From Triticum aestivum (taxonomy: Eukaryota > Streptophyta > Magnoliopsida > Poales > Poaceae), in contig NC_057807.1 of the NCBI RefSeq assembly GCF_018294505.1, forward strand, positions 272,471,369-272,535,368: DNA of 64,000 nt, read 5' to 3'. Within the stretch, counting starts at the first letter, position 1. Each line of letters starts with the position of its first letter. Shown piece after piece: positions 32,708 through 45,960 of this stretch. The position numbers and the translations under genes were made by a program. The notes beneath the pieces were generated by a model. It searched no databases and was not told where the DNA came from. It worked only from the letters and a program-made list of their open reading frames with translations.

Positions 32708-35700
32708 ATGTCCAGATCCGGAGTGCAGGGCAAGTGGATGGTCTCCTCCGTCATGGAGAAGGACATTACGAAGCTCCGGAAGGCGGGGTACTTGGCCAAG
32801 GAAATCACCCACGGGCTTCTGGTCAAGGGGCAGATCATCCCCACTCTGGAGCCCCATGAGAGGGTGGTGTTCATCCCCCACTTTGTCCGCGGGCTGGGAT
32901 TTCCTCTCCACCCATTCGTCCGTGGACTCATGTTCTACTACGGGCTGGATTTCCATGATCTATCCCCAAATTCTTTACTCAACATCTCGGCATTCATTGT
33001 CGTGTGCGAGGCTTTCCTCCGCATCCCCCCACTTCGGATTGTGGCTAAAGATCTTTAATGTGAAGCCGAAGGTGGTGGGTGGCCAACACGCATAGTGCGG
33101 AGGCGCCATGGTGAGCAATATGCCCAACGTCACATGGCCCAAAGTCTCCTTCGTGGAGACCATCAAAGGGTGGTAGCAACCGTGGTTTTATATCACAGAA
33201 CCCTGCGACGCCACCCAGGCCACGACTCCCAAATTCAAGTCCGGAGCCCCAATGGGGCTCACATCCTGGCTGGAGATGGGCCTGAATTCGGCTGCGTCGG
33301 ACGAGCAGACAGCACTGCAGGCGCACATCCAGAGCATGGTGGACAAGAACATCAAGCTTGTCAACGTGATCCAGGTGATGCTAGTTTGTCGGATCCTTCC
33401 ATGCCAAAGCCGGACCTTTAATTTGTGGGAGTTCGATCCAGCCAAGCACCAGACCCTGCAACATTTCTTCGGCGTCACGCACGAAGGCATTTGGAAGGTG
33501 CTCTTCAAGGCCAATGAGACGTGGCCAAAGGAAACCGAAGACTGTGGGTACAGTCTGACCCATCCCGCCAGTCTGGTAAGTTTTTTCGCATTTCAAGGTG
33601 AATCCTTTACTTGCTTATTCAGGGAAGATGCCTGAGCCTCCTATTTATTTTTGTAGGGCTGGATAAAGAAAGCGGAGCGTATCAAGTGTCCAGCTCCACT
33701 GCCCGAGGAACCGCCCATCCCGCTTATGACGAAGATGCTGGTTCCGGCGCCCTACTAGGCGCCGGAGAAGAAGGCCATGGAGACCAGAAGTGGTCTCCGC
33801 CGCAAGGGCGTTTTGGATGTGACGTCCAGAGACACCGAGACACACCCCTCCGCCGCCGAGGACAACGATGAAGAGGAGGAAGAAAGCAACTCCCCCCTGA
33901 GGGGGAAGGAAGAAGAGGGCGACTTCCACACGTCTGGAGGCCAAGGCGTCCAAGAAGGGGAAGGTCTCCCTCACGGATAACTCTGGGCGGGACATCGATA
34001 GCAGCCCAGAGCGGCGTCCCTGAGATAAGCCCCTGGCCGAATCATGACTACTCAGAGACCCAGATGCATTCATATATCCAGCCTCTCTAATTCATTGTTT
34101 TAACATGTTGAGTCATGCACTTGCAGTCCGTCTCGTTCCGTCCTCGAGCAATCCCCATCTTCGGGGAATTCGCTGGACCCGTAGGTGATGGACAGCAGGT
34201 CCCTTCCGGCGGCCTCCTCTCCCAGGTCCATGGATGACACCGAGGTGTTGTCCCGAATGATCCCAGGCCAAGGAGAGACGCTGGAGGTTGTCAAGGCGGC
34301 GCCAGAGGGTGAAGCCTCGGCCTCCGGACACATGGGGGAGCAAATCACCATGGATACTAGCGATGAAGGCCATATCCAATTCGTCTCCCAGCCTAATATG
34401 GTCCCGGAGGCCAGTATGGCTCCGGAATCTAGCAGGCAGACTCCTTTTAAAGAAGGAGGTGTGCCCATTCCGCCGGTGACCTCTGTCCAACCAGAGGCAC
34501 CAGATACTCTAATGGAAGTGCTGCGAAGTGCTTCCATTGTTGAGGAACACCGTACCCTTATGGGTACGGCGATTGAGAAGATACAGTCCGCGAAGAGCAG
34601 ACTGACCGAAGCCTGCACAAGTCTTCTAACGGGCTTTGAGGTAAGTAAAGTATGTATGTAAAAAGAAAGTCACAGTATAGACAGTAGCCCATGAGACACT
34701 GTCCGGTGTTCGAAAAGAAAAGCCGGACAGAGGATCAAACATTTTTCGCAAGAGACTAACCATATGTGCCCATGTGAATAAGCAGGCTTCGTTGCTTGCT
34801 GCGACCTCCCACACTGCCGAACTTTCTGTACTGAAGCAGAGTCTAGAGCGGGTTGAGGAAGAGCTCGGCCGTGTGAAAAAGCAGCTGAAGGACAAGCAAG
34901 GTATGCCAAGACCTTCTGCATATCAGAAAGGATAGATGATTTGTAATGACCGTAGTGCCATGATATTTGTAGGAGCGATGACCGAGGTGGAGGCCCTTAA
35001 AAAGGAGCTGGCCGAGGCCAAAAAGAAAGCGGCAAAGGAGCAAGACGCCCGTGAAAAACATGAGGCTAGGGTTCATGAAGTCCAGCAGGAGCTCCAGGTC
35101 GCCGTTAAGAAATGCGAGTCCTTGGAGCGTAAGAGTGCGGATCAAGAGTCCGAACTTGCCAAGGCTTGCCAGAGTGCACAAGATGCCCGGGTGGAAGCCC
35201 AGGTCGCCTTCCAGGAAATCCAAGAGGCCCGGATTTGGAGTTCTCCAAGGGCGTATGCGTATCTGCCGTGTAGTGTTTCTGATGCTGCAGTATTCTTCCG
35301 AGCCGAAGAGGGGAGCTCAACGAAGAAGTTGTTCTAGTCGCAATAGCTTGCGCCGAAACATCCGGCGCCCTTTAGCGATCTGCTAAAACAGCTGGTCAAA
35401 CTGCATAGGGTGGCCGAACTAGCCATGAAGAATTTGATAGTACGGTTGTGGCCTGCCGGAGCCATACCCAGCAGCTACTTCGGGCTTGTGAAGCGGCTGG
35501 TCAATGCCTGCCCCCGGCTTGACGCCATCAAGTGGTCGATCTGCACCGAAGGTGCGTGGATGGCCTTCGCCCGTGTCAAATTTCAGTGCGTGAAGATGGA
35601 TGCCGTCAAGCTTGCGACCGAAGGACGGCCCGCTGGCAAGGAGCACCACACTCCCGAGCGGTATTTTGATGATGTCCTGGAGGGATCCCACATTGTGGCG

Positions 35701-35733
35701 GAGCAATGTGCTAAGGACATTATTTTTGAATGA
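32708..35733 (+). pseudogene. Antisense gene of Fatima-like copy B (PF04195-like domain plus coiled coil), decayed
   Basis: Same gene as 3141-6155. Exon borders can be placed at the same protein positions: exon 1 32708-33575, exon 2 from 33657, exon 3 34127-34640, exon 4 34786-34900 (115 bp, equal to copy A), exon 5 from 34973. Introns 1, 3 and 4 keep GT and AG although their sequences have drifted. Damage: a one-base frameshift near 33035, in-frame stops near 33093 and 33172, a stop in exon 2 (near 33756), loss of the exon 2 donor near 34047 (GT to AT), stops near 35335 and 35344, and a missing intron 5. The last exon ends KDIIFE, as in copy A. Clearly non-functional, but valuable for proving the gene model. 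Confidence 0.8.
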
Positions 35734-37126
35734 ATGCATGCATGTTGTCATGTCTGGTATGGTGAACAAGGCTGATATGTAATATAATGCTTGTTTTGTT
35801 ATTTGAAATTTTACCTTCCGTGTGGCCGTTTTTATTAAATCAGAGAGTTGGCTAGTCGTTGGTTTCAACCCCCATGTAGGTAGTATGGGGGTATTCGGGA
35901 TAAAATCTAAACACTCTTGATCCAAAGGTTTGGTCCTTGAAGGAGGTGTTTAGCGCAACGAACCAGGCAATCTGACTATGTGGCTTTATCACCCTCACTT
36001 AGCCATAGGAGTTTGATAATAGAATGTTAGGCCCAAACCCTAGTATTCGTAAATCCGAACTAGGGTGCTGTAAACACCTGATCAGGTAAAGGCCGATCCG
36101 TCATATAATGCGGAAGAAAATGCAAAAGATTTGTAACCTCTTGAACAGCTGACCGGCTCACGCTGCATCATGACAATCAGTTTTTGGCTTTCTCTACTGA
36201 GGTGCTCATCCGGGTAAACCAGGACACAATCGCAGTAGTTCTCCCTTTACTGCCCTAGCTAATATAGCGGAACATAAGGTAGTAAGCACAGGAGCCGGCA
36301 ACCCAACTATTGACCAAAGACATGATTCAGAGCCGATGCATATAATACTAAAGTTCGAGGTGCCGAACTATACTGTAAAAAAGTGTTTGGACTTTTTTGC
36401 CGTATTATGGGGTGTAATGAAGCCCCTGGCGAATTAAGGCGTACTAGAGTGTACAGGTGCAATTGATAAGAATATCAAGAAAAAGAAAAAAAGTAATAGG
36501 CTAATGCTGCAGAATTGGGCCACAAACTATTTTCCATTATAGTTTGATTAATACATCAAAGCATATTTATACAAGTAGTCTGATAAGCAGCAGGGCTATT
36601 TAACATGCCACGACCAAGGGAGAGCTGCGTGCTGGTCTTGAAAACAGGTAGGGTGATCGTCAAAAAGACTACCTAGAGATTCCCGTATGCGTTGATCCTT
36701 TTTGTCGTCTTGGTGTATCCGTCCCTTGATGGGTCCGATAGTCAGGCCACCAAAAAGTTCTAGGAAAAAAGAAACCTGAAAAGGATGAACGTCTAGTGCC
36801 CACGGTATTTTGAGTGCGTAATTATGTATGCGTGGTACGAACACCGTCGTTTGGTCGGGACTAGGGCAGAGGCCAAATTGCTAGTGAAGCTCTTGATGAG
36901 CTGGACTGTCCTGCTGCCGAGTTGTTCGGACTTGTTTGACAGTGTCCAGGATCTTGGCCGCCGAATTAAGGTTCTGCTTGAAAAGGCCGCTTTGTGCTTC
37001 TGCGGCAAGAGCATCGGTGTGCTCCTCGGTATGGAGGGAGCGTTCCGTGTTTCCATTGACTGTTATGACACCGCGTGGTCCGGACATCTTAAGCTTGAGA
37101 TAAGCATAATGTGGCACCACATTGAA
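35734..37126. other. Non-coding spacer of Fatima-like copy B
   Basis: Counterpart of 1929-3140 in copy A, reversed. No reading frame; pol would be expected here in an autonomous element. Confidence 0.6.
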
Positions 37127-39944
37127 TCACGCGAATGCGGTTCGTCCAAGTAGTGCGTGATAGCCACTTCGGGAGGGGACGATATCGAAGATTAACTCTT
37201 CGCTACGGAAGTTGTCTGGGGACCCGAAGACCACCTCTAGTGTGATTGAGCCCGTACAGCGGGCCTCTACACCTGGTATGACTCCCTTAAAGGTGGTTTT
37301 GGTGGGCTTGATCCTTGAGGGATCGATACCCATTCTACGCACTGTATCCTGATAGAGCAGGTTCAGGCTGCCGCCGCCGTCCATGAGGACTCGCGTAAGA
37401 TGGAATCCATCAATGATGGGGTCGAGTACTAGTGCGGCTGAACCGCCATGACGGATACTGGTCGGATGGTCCCTGCGATCGAATGTGATCGGGCAGGACG
37501 ACCATGGGTTGAACTTTGGGGAGACTGACTCTAGCGCGTAGACGTCCCTGAGCGCGTGCTTGCGCTCCCTCTTGGGGATATGGGTAGCGAATATCATGTT
37601 CACTATTTTAACTTGTGGGGGGGGGGAAACTTCTTCTGTCCCCCTGTGTTTGGTGGCCGGGGCTCCTCGTCATCGTCCTAGCTTTGCAACCCCTTCTCCT
37701 TTTCTCAACATTTAACTTGCCGGCCTGTTTAAAAACCCAACAATCTCTATTGGTATGATTGGCTGCTTTATCAGGAGTGCCATGGATTTGACATGGATGA
37801 TCGAGTATGCGGTCCAAGATAGATGAGCCCGGATTCTTTCTTTTATATGGCTTGTTCCGCTGACCGAACTTACAACCACTGAATCCGGCATTGACCGCCA
37901 TGTCATCATTGTTGTCACCGTTGCTTTGACGCTTGTGTCGGTCGCGTCGGGGCTTGGCGTTGCTATTTCTGGCTTCAGAGGTGCCAGGTTCGCTTGTATT
38001 GTTATTGCTACGGGCTAGCCAGCTATCCTCGCCCATGCAAAAGCGGGTCATTAGAGCCGTGAGGGCAGCCATGGACTTCGGCTTTTCTTTGCCGAGGTGT
38101 CGGGCGAGCCATTCGTCACAGAAGCTTTGTTTAAAGGCCGCTAGGGCTTCGGCATCCGGTCAGTCGATGAGCTGGTTCTTTTTAGTTAAGAACCTAGTCA
38201 AGAATTTCCTCGCTGACTGTCGGGGCTGTTGAACTATGTGACTTAAGTCGTCGGCATCCGGAGGTCGGACATATGTACATTGGAAGTTGTCAAGGAAAGC
38301 GTCTTCCAAGTCCTCCCAGCTGCCAATTGAGTTTTCGGGCAAACTGTTCAACTAGTGTCGCGCATGTCCCTTGAGTTTTAGCGGGAGGTATTTGATGGCG
38401 TGAAGATCATCACCGCGGGCCATATGAATATGGAGAAGAAAATCCTCAATCCGTACCTCGGGGTCTGTTGTCCCATCATATGATCCGATGTTCACCGGTT
38501 TAAACCCTTCCAGGAATTCATGTTCCATTGCTTCATCGGTGAAGCAAAGGGGGTGTGCGGCGCCTCTATATCAGGCGAAGTCGTGACGTAGCTCGGATGG
38601 AGTCTGTCTATGGTTGTCGGCCCGAGCATGGTTATGTTTATCATGTATGGCCGGATGGCCATCGTCACGCATCGGGGCACGCCCCCGCGATCCGTAGATT
38701 GATCTGGTCTGAACTGCTCTATTCTTTAGGTCATGCTACATGTCGTATGTGTATCCCTGAGCTGTTGTGTCTCTGTTTTTATAGCGAGGTAGTGCGGGCT
38801 GGTGTTTGTCTTGAGTTGCCGCTTTGTCCCGGCCACGTGGTGGTCAGTCAGCCGCATTGCGCGCTGGTAGGACGGGCTCCAGTGCCTCGTCATAGAATTG
38901 GGGTAACAATTTGCGCTTCGGGTAACTTTTGGTTAGGCGCTCGAGGCCGTATTCCTCGGCTGTTAGGACATTAGTCCATCTGTCATTGAGCAGATCTTGG
39001 TCATCTTGAAGATGTTGTTGCTTCTTTTTCAGGCTCCTCGCCAGTGGCTATTAGCCGACGCTTAAAGCGCTCCTGCTCGATGGGTTCCTCAGGCACGATA
39101 AAGTCTTCGTCGCCGAGACTCACCTCATCCTCGGAGGGTGGAAGATAGTTGCTGTCCTCCGAGTCTTTGTTAACGGCATGTTCATTAGGGCTGACTCGCC
39201 CATCCTCCCGTTCATCTTGTTCGGTCGTTGGCTCAATGGGGTCTTCGTTGTCTTCGGCATCGTCTGGAGTATTATTTTCTCCTGTGGTGGTATTGCTGCC
39301 TTTTCCACGGCATGGTTTAGAGCGGCACCATTAACGTTGGTGCTTTGGCTGTATCTTAGGAGGTTTATCCTTGACTGGATCCTTCTCATTATCGCCGTTG
39401 TTCTCTTTCGGTGTATCCACCATGTACACGTCATACGAGGAGGTGGCTGTCCAGCGCCTTGTAGGCGGTGGTTTTTGTGCCTGCTCCTCTCCGGCATCAT
39501 CGTCCATACCGTTGATGTCTTCGGAGCCGTAATCGAGCATGTCGGTTAAGTCTTCGATAGTGGGTATGCAGTGGATGGTGGGTGGGAAGCGGAATTCGTC
39601 ATCAGCTTCCAATTCAAACCGTATATAGTTCGGCTGAGAGTCCCCTGCTAAGGAGAGGGCTTTTAATGAGTTTAGCAAATCGCCTAATGGTGAGTGCCGG
39701 AAGATGTCCGCAGAGCTGAATTCAATGATCGGTGCCTGATCAGGTTCGATGGGCGCGGATGCATGCGGTTCAGAACTTATGGCCGGAGACGAATCCAAGG
39801 TTCCCGTAATACAGACCCCGCTCGAGCTTGGATCTGTGTGCGGCTCTAATGCCGCTGAGTCTGCGGCTTCCGTGGCGGGGTTGAGCTTCCCGTCCTCAGA
39901 TGGGGCAATCTGCTCCGGATCTAGGGCCAGAGCAATTACAGGCG
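37127..39944 (-). pseudogene. gag-protease of Fatima-like copy B, larger part
   Basis: Runs on minus and continues the gag start at 47501-47779 across the nested insertion. Parts: acidic N-terminal region (39944-39331), capsid core with SIGSWEDLE (about 38351-38290), zinc-knuckle-like CQIHG...HTNRDC (about 37780-37725), and a retropepsin-like domain with VLMDGGGSLNLL (about 37395-37360) and HALLGR (about 37145). The frame is broken several times (near 39331, 38570, 38345, 38160 and 37610), and a G-run at 37619-37627 lies at one of the breaks. The reading beyond 37127 continues in another frame to about 36880. No pol domain follows. Confidence 0.85.
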
Positions 39945-39949
39945 CTATC

Positions 39950-41487
39950 TGATACGTCTCCATCGTATCTATAATTTTTGATTGTTCCATGCCAATATTC
40001 TTCAACTTTCATATACTTTTGGCAACTTTTTATGCTATTTTTGGGACTAACATATTGATCCAGTGACCAGTGCCAGTTCCTGTTTGTTGCATGTTTTATG
40101 TTTCGCAGAAACCTAATATCAAATGGAATCCAAACGGGATAAAAACGGACGGAGAATTATTTTGGAATATTTGGGATTTTTCGGAGGAAGAATCAACACG
40201 AAACGGTGCCCGAGGTGGCCAGGAGATAGGGGGCGCGCCCTCCCCCCTGGGCGCGCCTGGCACTCTCCTGGGCCACCTGTAAGGCGGTTGACGCTCTTCT
40301 TTTGCCGCAAGAAAGCTAATTTTATGAGAAAAATCTGGGCGAAAGATTCACCCCAATCGGAGTTACGGATCTCCAGATATAAAAGAAATGGTGAAGGGGA
40401 AGGATCAGAGAACGCAGAAACAGAGAGATAGATCCAATCTCGGAGGGGCTCTCGCCCCTCCCACGCCATGGGAGCTAAGGACCAGAGGGGAAACCCTTCT
40501 CCCATCTAGGGAGAAGGTCAAGGAAGAATAAGAAGAAGGGGGGGCTCTCTCCCCCTTGCTTCTGGTGGCGCCGGAACACCGCCGGGGGCCATCATCATCA
40601 CCGCGATCTACACCAACACCTCCATCATCTTCACCAACATCTCCATCACCTTCCCCCTTCTATATTCAACGGTCCACTCTCCCACAACCCGCTGTACCCT
40701 CTACTTGAGCATGGTGCTTTACGCTTCATATTATTATCCAATGATGTGTTGCCATCCTATGATGTCTGAGTAGATTTTTGTTATCCTCTCGGTGGTTGAT
40801 GAATTGCTATGATTGGTTTGAGTTGCATGTTTTATTATTGGTGTTTTCCTATGGTGCCCTCCGTTTCGTGCAAGCGTGAAGGATTCCCGCTATAGGGTTT
40901 GCAATATGTTTATGATTTGCTTATGGTGGGTGGCGTGAGTGACAGAAGCACAGATCCGAGTAAGTAGGTTGTTTGCGTATGGGATAAAGGAGACTTGATA
41001 CTTTAATGCTATGGTTGGGTTTTACCTTAATGATCTTTAGTAGTTGCGGATGCTTGCTAGAGTTCCAATCATAAGTGCATATGATCCAAGAAGAGAAAGT
41101 ATGTTATCTTATGCCTCTCCCTCAAATATAATTGCAATAGTGATTACCGGTCTAGTCACGTAGACAATTGCTTAGGGACAATTTCACAACTCCTACCACC
41201 ACTTTTCCACACTCGCTATATTTACTTTATTGCATCTTTATCTAAACAGCCCCTAGTTTATATTTATGTGCTCTTTATTTTCTTGCAAACCTATCCTATC
41301 ACACCTACAAAGTACTTCTAGTTTCATACTTGTTCTAGGTAAAGCAAACGTCAAGCGTGCGTAGAGTCGTATCAGTGGCCGATAGGACTTGAGAGAGTAT
41401 TTTTTCTACCTTTAGCTCCTCGTTGGGTTCAAACACTCTTACTTATCGAAAGAGGCTACAACTATCCCATATACTTGCGGGTCATCA
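39950..41487 (+). repeat. 5' LTR of the tRNA-Asp-primed element
   Basis: Contains a TATA-like CCAGATATAAAAG at about 40371-40383, followed by a purine-rich leader (AGAACGCAGAAACAGAGAGA). Confidence 0.93.
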
Positions 41488-41498
41488 AGACCTTTTTC

Positions 41499-41516
41499 TG
41501 GCGCCGTTGCCGGGGA
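41499..41516 (+). other. Primer binding site, tRNA-Asp
   Basis: TGGCGCCGTTGCCGGGGA begins 11 bases after the LTR end and is complementary to the 3' end of plant tRNA-Asp. Confidence 0.85.
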
Positions 41517-41611
41517 GTCATAGCATGGGGTGAATATTTTCGTGTGTGCTTGTTTGCTTTATCACTAAGTGATTTTTATTTGCTGTTCTAAGTTGTTCTC
41601 TATCTTTAGTT

Positions 41612-42732
41612 ATGGATATGGAACACAAAATACCAAAAAAATTTGGTGTAGATGCTACTCATGGAAATGGGGAACCTCCTAAACCCTCGATGCTCGTTAT
41701 ATGAAAGAAATTATGTACTACTTTAATAATCCTGAGAAAACCCCATTCAACTTTGTTATGGGAAACACGTTGGATCGACGTGAATACTTTAGGGATTATC
41801 ACTTGACACAAAAAGGGAGACTATTATGGGATCAAATTTATATGTTGCGTTGGTATGCTCGGGATCTATGCTTGAGATATGATATTACTTGTTGCTCTAG
41901 GATGAAGGCTCCACACCTTCCCTTTTCATGCAAATTTAATGATAATGAAACCTTAGCTTCTTACACTAGAGGTATATATGATTACTATGATGTGGAACAA
42001 ATAGAAGAATTTGTTGCTTTTAAGGCTGCTTATGAAATTGAATCTTTGTTTGAAAATTATGAAGCTTTTGATGATGATGTTTATAGGTCTGAATTTTTTG
42101 CTATACTTAGATATTGCTATGAAAATTATGAATACAGTTACAATATTAATGCTTTTATTGAGAAAGTCTCCGCTGTCCAAGAAGAGACTAATATTTTGCA
42201 GGAAGCTATGGAAGAAGAAATTGATGAAACTGTGAGCTCATTGGATGAAAAAGATGATGAGGTGAGCGAAGAAGAAAAGGAGGAAGAGCGGATTGATCAC
42301 CCGTGCCCACCTTCTAATGAGAGTAACTCTTCAACTCATACATTGTTTAATTCCCCTTTGTGCTTACCGAAGGATGATTGCTATGATCTCGTTGATTCTC
42401 TTGAGATATCCCTTTTTGATGATGCTTGCTATGCTTGTGGCCAAGATGCCAATATGAATTATGCTTATGGAGTTGAACTTGCTATAGTTCCTTATGTTAA
42501 ACATGAAATTGTTGCTATTGCACCCATGCATGATAGTCCTATTATCTTTTTGAATTCTCCAAACTACACTATATCGGAGAACTTTGTGCTTATTAAGGAT
42601 TATATTGATGGGTTGCCTTTTGCCGTGCACATGATGATTTTGATAGATATAATATGCATGTGCTTGCTGCTCCTACTTGCAATTATTATGAGAGAGGAAC
42701 TACATCTCCGCCTCTTTATGTTTCCAACATGA
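41612..42732 (+). pseudogene. Acidic protein of unknown function in the tRNA-Asp-primed element
   Basis: The longest frame runs from 41701 to 42732 (343 residues); an upstream ATG at 41612 starts a matching N-terminus in another frame, so a frameshift before 41701 is likely. The protein has tyrosine-rich aromatic stretches (YYDVEQIEEFVAF, YCYENYEYSYN), a strongly acidic segment (DEKDDEVSEEEKEEER, about residue 180-195) and a hydrophobic end that arises where the frame runs into non-coding sequence. I recognise no capsid, protease or polymerase motif. It could be a gag-like or gag-linker protein of a non-autonomous family. Confidence 0.55.
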
Positions 42733-45049
42733 TAGAATTGCAAGAATCTGCTTATACTATGCATTGGCCTTTACTTGGTGTGCATGAATTGTTCTTTTAT
42801 GACATGCCGATGCATAGGAAGAGAGTTAGACTTCTTCATTGCTTGATATATCTTACGTTGTGCTCACTACTAAATTACAAGTCATTGTTAATTAAAATTG
42901 TCTTTGATATACCTTGGGATCCGGGTGGATTCATTACTTGAGCACTAAATACCTAGCTTAATGGCTTTAAATAAAGCGCTGCCAGGGAGACAACCCGGAA
43001 GTTTTAGAGAGTCATTTATTTCTGTTGAGTGCTTTTATATAGTTTAAAAACAAAAATATAAAGCGGGGAAACGAAAACTCTTTAAAAAGGAAAGTGACAG
43101 TGAGAAAGACAAGCATTGTTGAAGTGGGAGCTAGCTTTGAACTTTGTTCATGCTCATGGAAACTTTGTGAATCTTGATTACAGAAACTTTTCATAAAAAA
43201 TAATTATCCCCTTGTACAATTACATTGTATTATAAAAATAATGTGCCAAGGTTTGCCTTTAGGATTGTTTACGATGCTTGTTAGTATGTGGGGTGTAGGA
43301 CAGAAACTTTGGCCATAGTGTGTGATTTTACATTTTTAACTAGAACGTCAATTGGTTCTGATTATTTTTGCACTGTCTTGCTATACAACTTGTTTATTTT
43401 TCCAAATTTGTGTAGAATTTTTGGGGTAACAGAAGTATGGTGAATGTTCAGATTGCTACAGACTGTTCTGTTTTTGACAGATTCTGTTTTTGATGCATGG
43501 TTTGCTTGTTTTGATGAAACTATCAATTTCTATCAGTGGATTAAGCCATGAAAAAGATATATTACATTAGACACAATGCAAAAATATAATATGAATTGGT
43601 TTGCAACAGTACTTAGAGTGGTGATTTGCTTTATTATACTAACGGATCTTACCGAGTTTTCTGTTGAAGTTTTGTGTGGATGAAGTGTCTAATCGAGGAT
43701 GTCTCGATATGAGGAAAAGGAAGAGAGGCAAGAGCTCAAGCTTGGGGATGCCCTAGGCACCCCAAGTAAATATTCAAGGATACTCAAGCGTCTAAGCTTG
43801 GGGATTCCCCTGAAGGCATCCCCTCTTTCTTCAACAAGTATCGGTATGTTTTCGGATTTGTTTCGTTCATGCGATATGTGCAAGTCTTGGAGCGTCTTTT
43901 GCATTTAGTTTTCACTTTTCTTTTATGCACCATGCTGGTATGAGATATTCCTTGGTTGATTTATAGAATGATCATTGCACTTCACTTAAATCTTTTGACT
44001 ATGGCTTTATAGAATGCTTCATGTGCTTCACTTATATCATTTAAACTTTGGATTGCCTGTTTCTCTTTATTTAGAAAACCGCCATTTGTAGAATGCTCTT
44101 TTGCTTCACTTATATTTGTTAGAGCGTGGGCATATCTTTTGTAGAAAGAATTAAACTCTCTTGCTTCACTTATATCAATTTAGAGAGATGACAGGAATTG
44201 GTCATTCACATGGTTAGTCATAAAATCCTACATAAACTTGTAGATCGCTGAATATGATATGTTTGATTCCTTGCAATAGTTCTGCGATATAAAGATGGTG
44301 ATATTAGAGTCATGCTAGTGGGTGGTTGTGGATTGTAGAGACACTTGTGTTGAGGTTTGCAAGTCCCATAGCATGCACGTATGGTAACTGTTGTGTGACA
44401 AATTTGAAGCATGGGGTGTTTCTTTGATTGTATTCCTTATGAGTGGCGGTCGGGGACGAGCGATGGTCTTTTCCTACCAATCTATCCCCCTAGGGGCATG
44501 CGTAGTAGTACTTTGCTTCCAGGGCTAATAAACTTTTGCAATAAGTATATGCGTTCTTTATGTCTAATGCGAGTCCATGGATTATACGCACTTTTACCTT
44601 TCCATCATTGCTAGCCTCTTCGGTACCGTGCATTGCCCTTTATCACCTCGAGAGTTGGTGCAAACTTCGTCGGTGCATCCAAACCCTGTGATATGATACA
44701 CTCTATCACACATAAGCCTCATTATATCTTCCTCAAAACAGCCACCATACCTACCTATCATGGCATTTCCATAGCCATTCTGAGATATATTGCCATGCAA
44801 CTTCCATCATCATCACATACATGACTTGAACATTTATTGTCATATTGCTTTGCATGATCGTAAGATAGCTAGCATGATGTTTTCATGGCTTGTCCGTTTT
44901 TTGATGTCATTGCTATGCTAGATCATTGCACATCCCGATACACCGCCGGAAGCATTCATACAGAGTCATATCTTTGTTCTAGTATCGAGTTGTAATATTG
45001 AGCTGTAAGTAAATAAAAGTGCGATGATCATCATTATAGAGCATTGCCC

Positions 45050-45177
45050 CATGAAAAAAAAGAAAAAATAAAAAAGGAAAAAAAGGAAAGGCCAAAGAAC
45101 CCTAAATAAAAAAGGGGGCCAAAGAAGCCCACCGAAAAAAAGAAAAAAAAGAAAAAAGAAAAGAAAAGAAAAGGGGC
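45050..45177 (+). repeat. A-rich purine low-complexity tract
   Basis: Nearly pure A and G over about 125 bp (GAAAAAAAGAAAAAA words) with two short CCxAAGAA breaks. Confidence 0.95.
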
Positions 45178-45947
45178 AATGTTACTATCCTTTTTCCACA
45201 CTTGTGCTTTAGAGTAGCACCATGTTCTTCATATAGAGAGTCTCCTATGTTATCACTTTCATATACTGGTCGGTATTTTCATTATAGAACTTGGCTTGTA
45301 TATTCCAACGACAGGCTTCCTCAAATGCCCTAGGTCTTCATGAGCAAGCAAGTTGGATGCACACCCACTTAGTTTTCAGTTTGAGCTTTCATACACTTAT
45401 AGCTCTTAGTGCATCCATTGCATGGCAATCCCTACTCCTCGCATTGGCATCAATTGATGGGCATCTCCATAGCCCGTTGATTAGCCGTGTCGATGTGAGA
45501 CTTTCTCCCTTTTTGTCTTCTCCACATAACCTCCACCATTATATTCTATTCCACCCATAGTTCTATATCCATGGCTTGCGCTCATGTATTGAGTGAGGGT
45601 TGAAAAAGCTGAAGCGCGTTAAAAAGTATGAACCAATTGCTCGGCTTGTCATCGGGGTTGTGCATGATGGGAGCATTTTGTGTGATGAAAATGAAGCATG
45701 ACCAAACTATATGATTTTGTAGGGATAAGCTTGCTTTGGCCATGTTGTTTTGAAAAGACATGATTGCTTTATTAGTACGCTCGAAGTATTATTGTTTTTA
45801 TTTCAAATGATAGACTATTGCTTTGAATCACTCATGTCTTAATATTCATGCCATGATTAGACATATGATCAAGATTATGCTAGGTAGCATTCCACATCAA
45901 AAATTATCTTTTTTATCATTTACCTACTCGAGGACAAGCAGGAATTA

Positions 45948-45960
45948 AGCTTGGGGATGC
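45948..45960 (+). other. Polypurine tract of the tRNA-Asp-primed element
   Basis: AGCTTGGGGATGC directly before the 3' LTR start TGATACG. Confidence 0.55.

Larger units (their letters stand above)
42733..45960 (+). other. 3' internal region of the tRNA-Asp-primed element, non-coding
   Basis: No convincing frame. The word AGCTTGGGGAT recurs (about 43739, 43795 and 45948), the last one as purine tract next to the 3' LTR. Another feature is a set of loose repeats of GCTTCACTTATAT...TTTAG and AGAATG (43960-44190). Confidence 0.7.
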
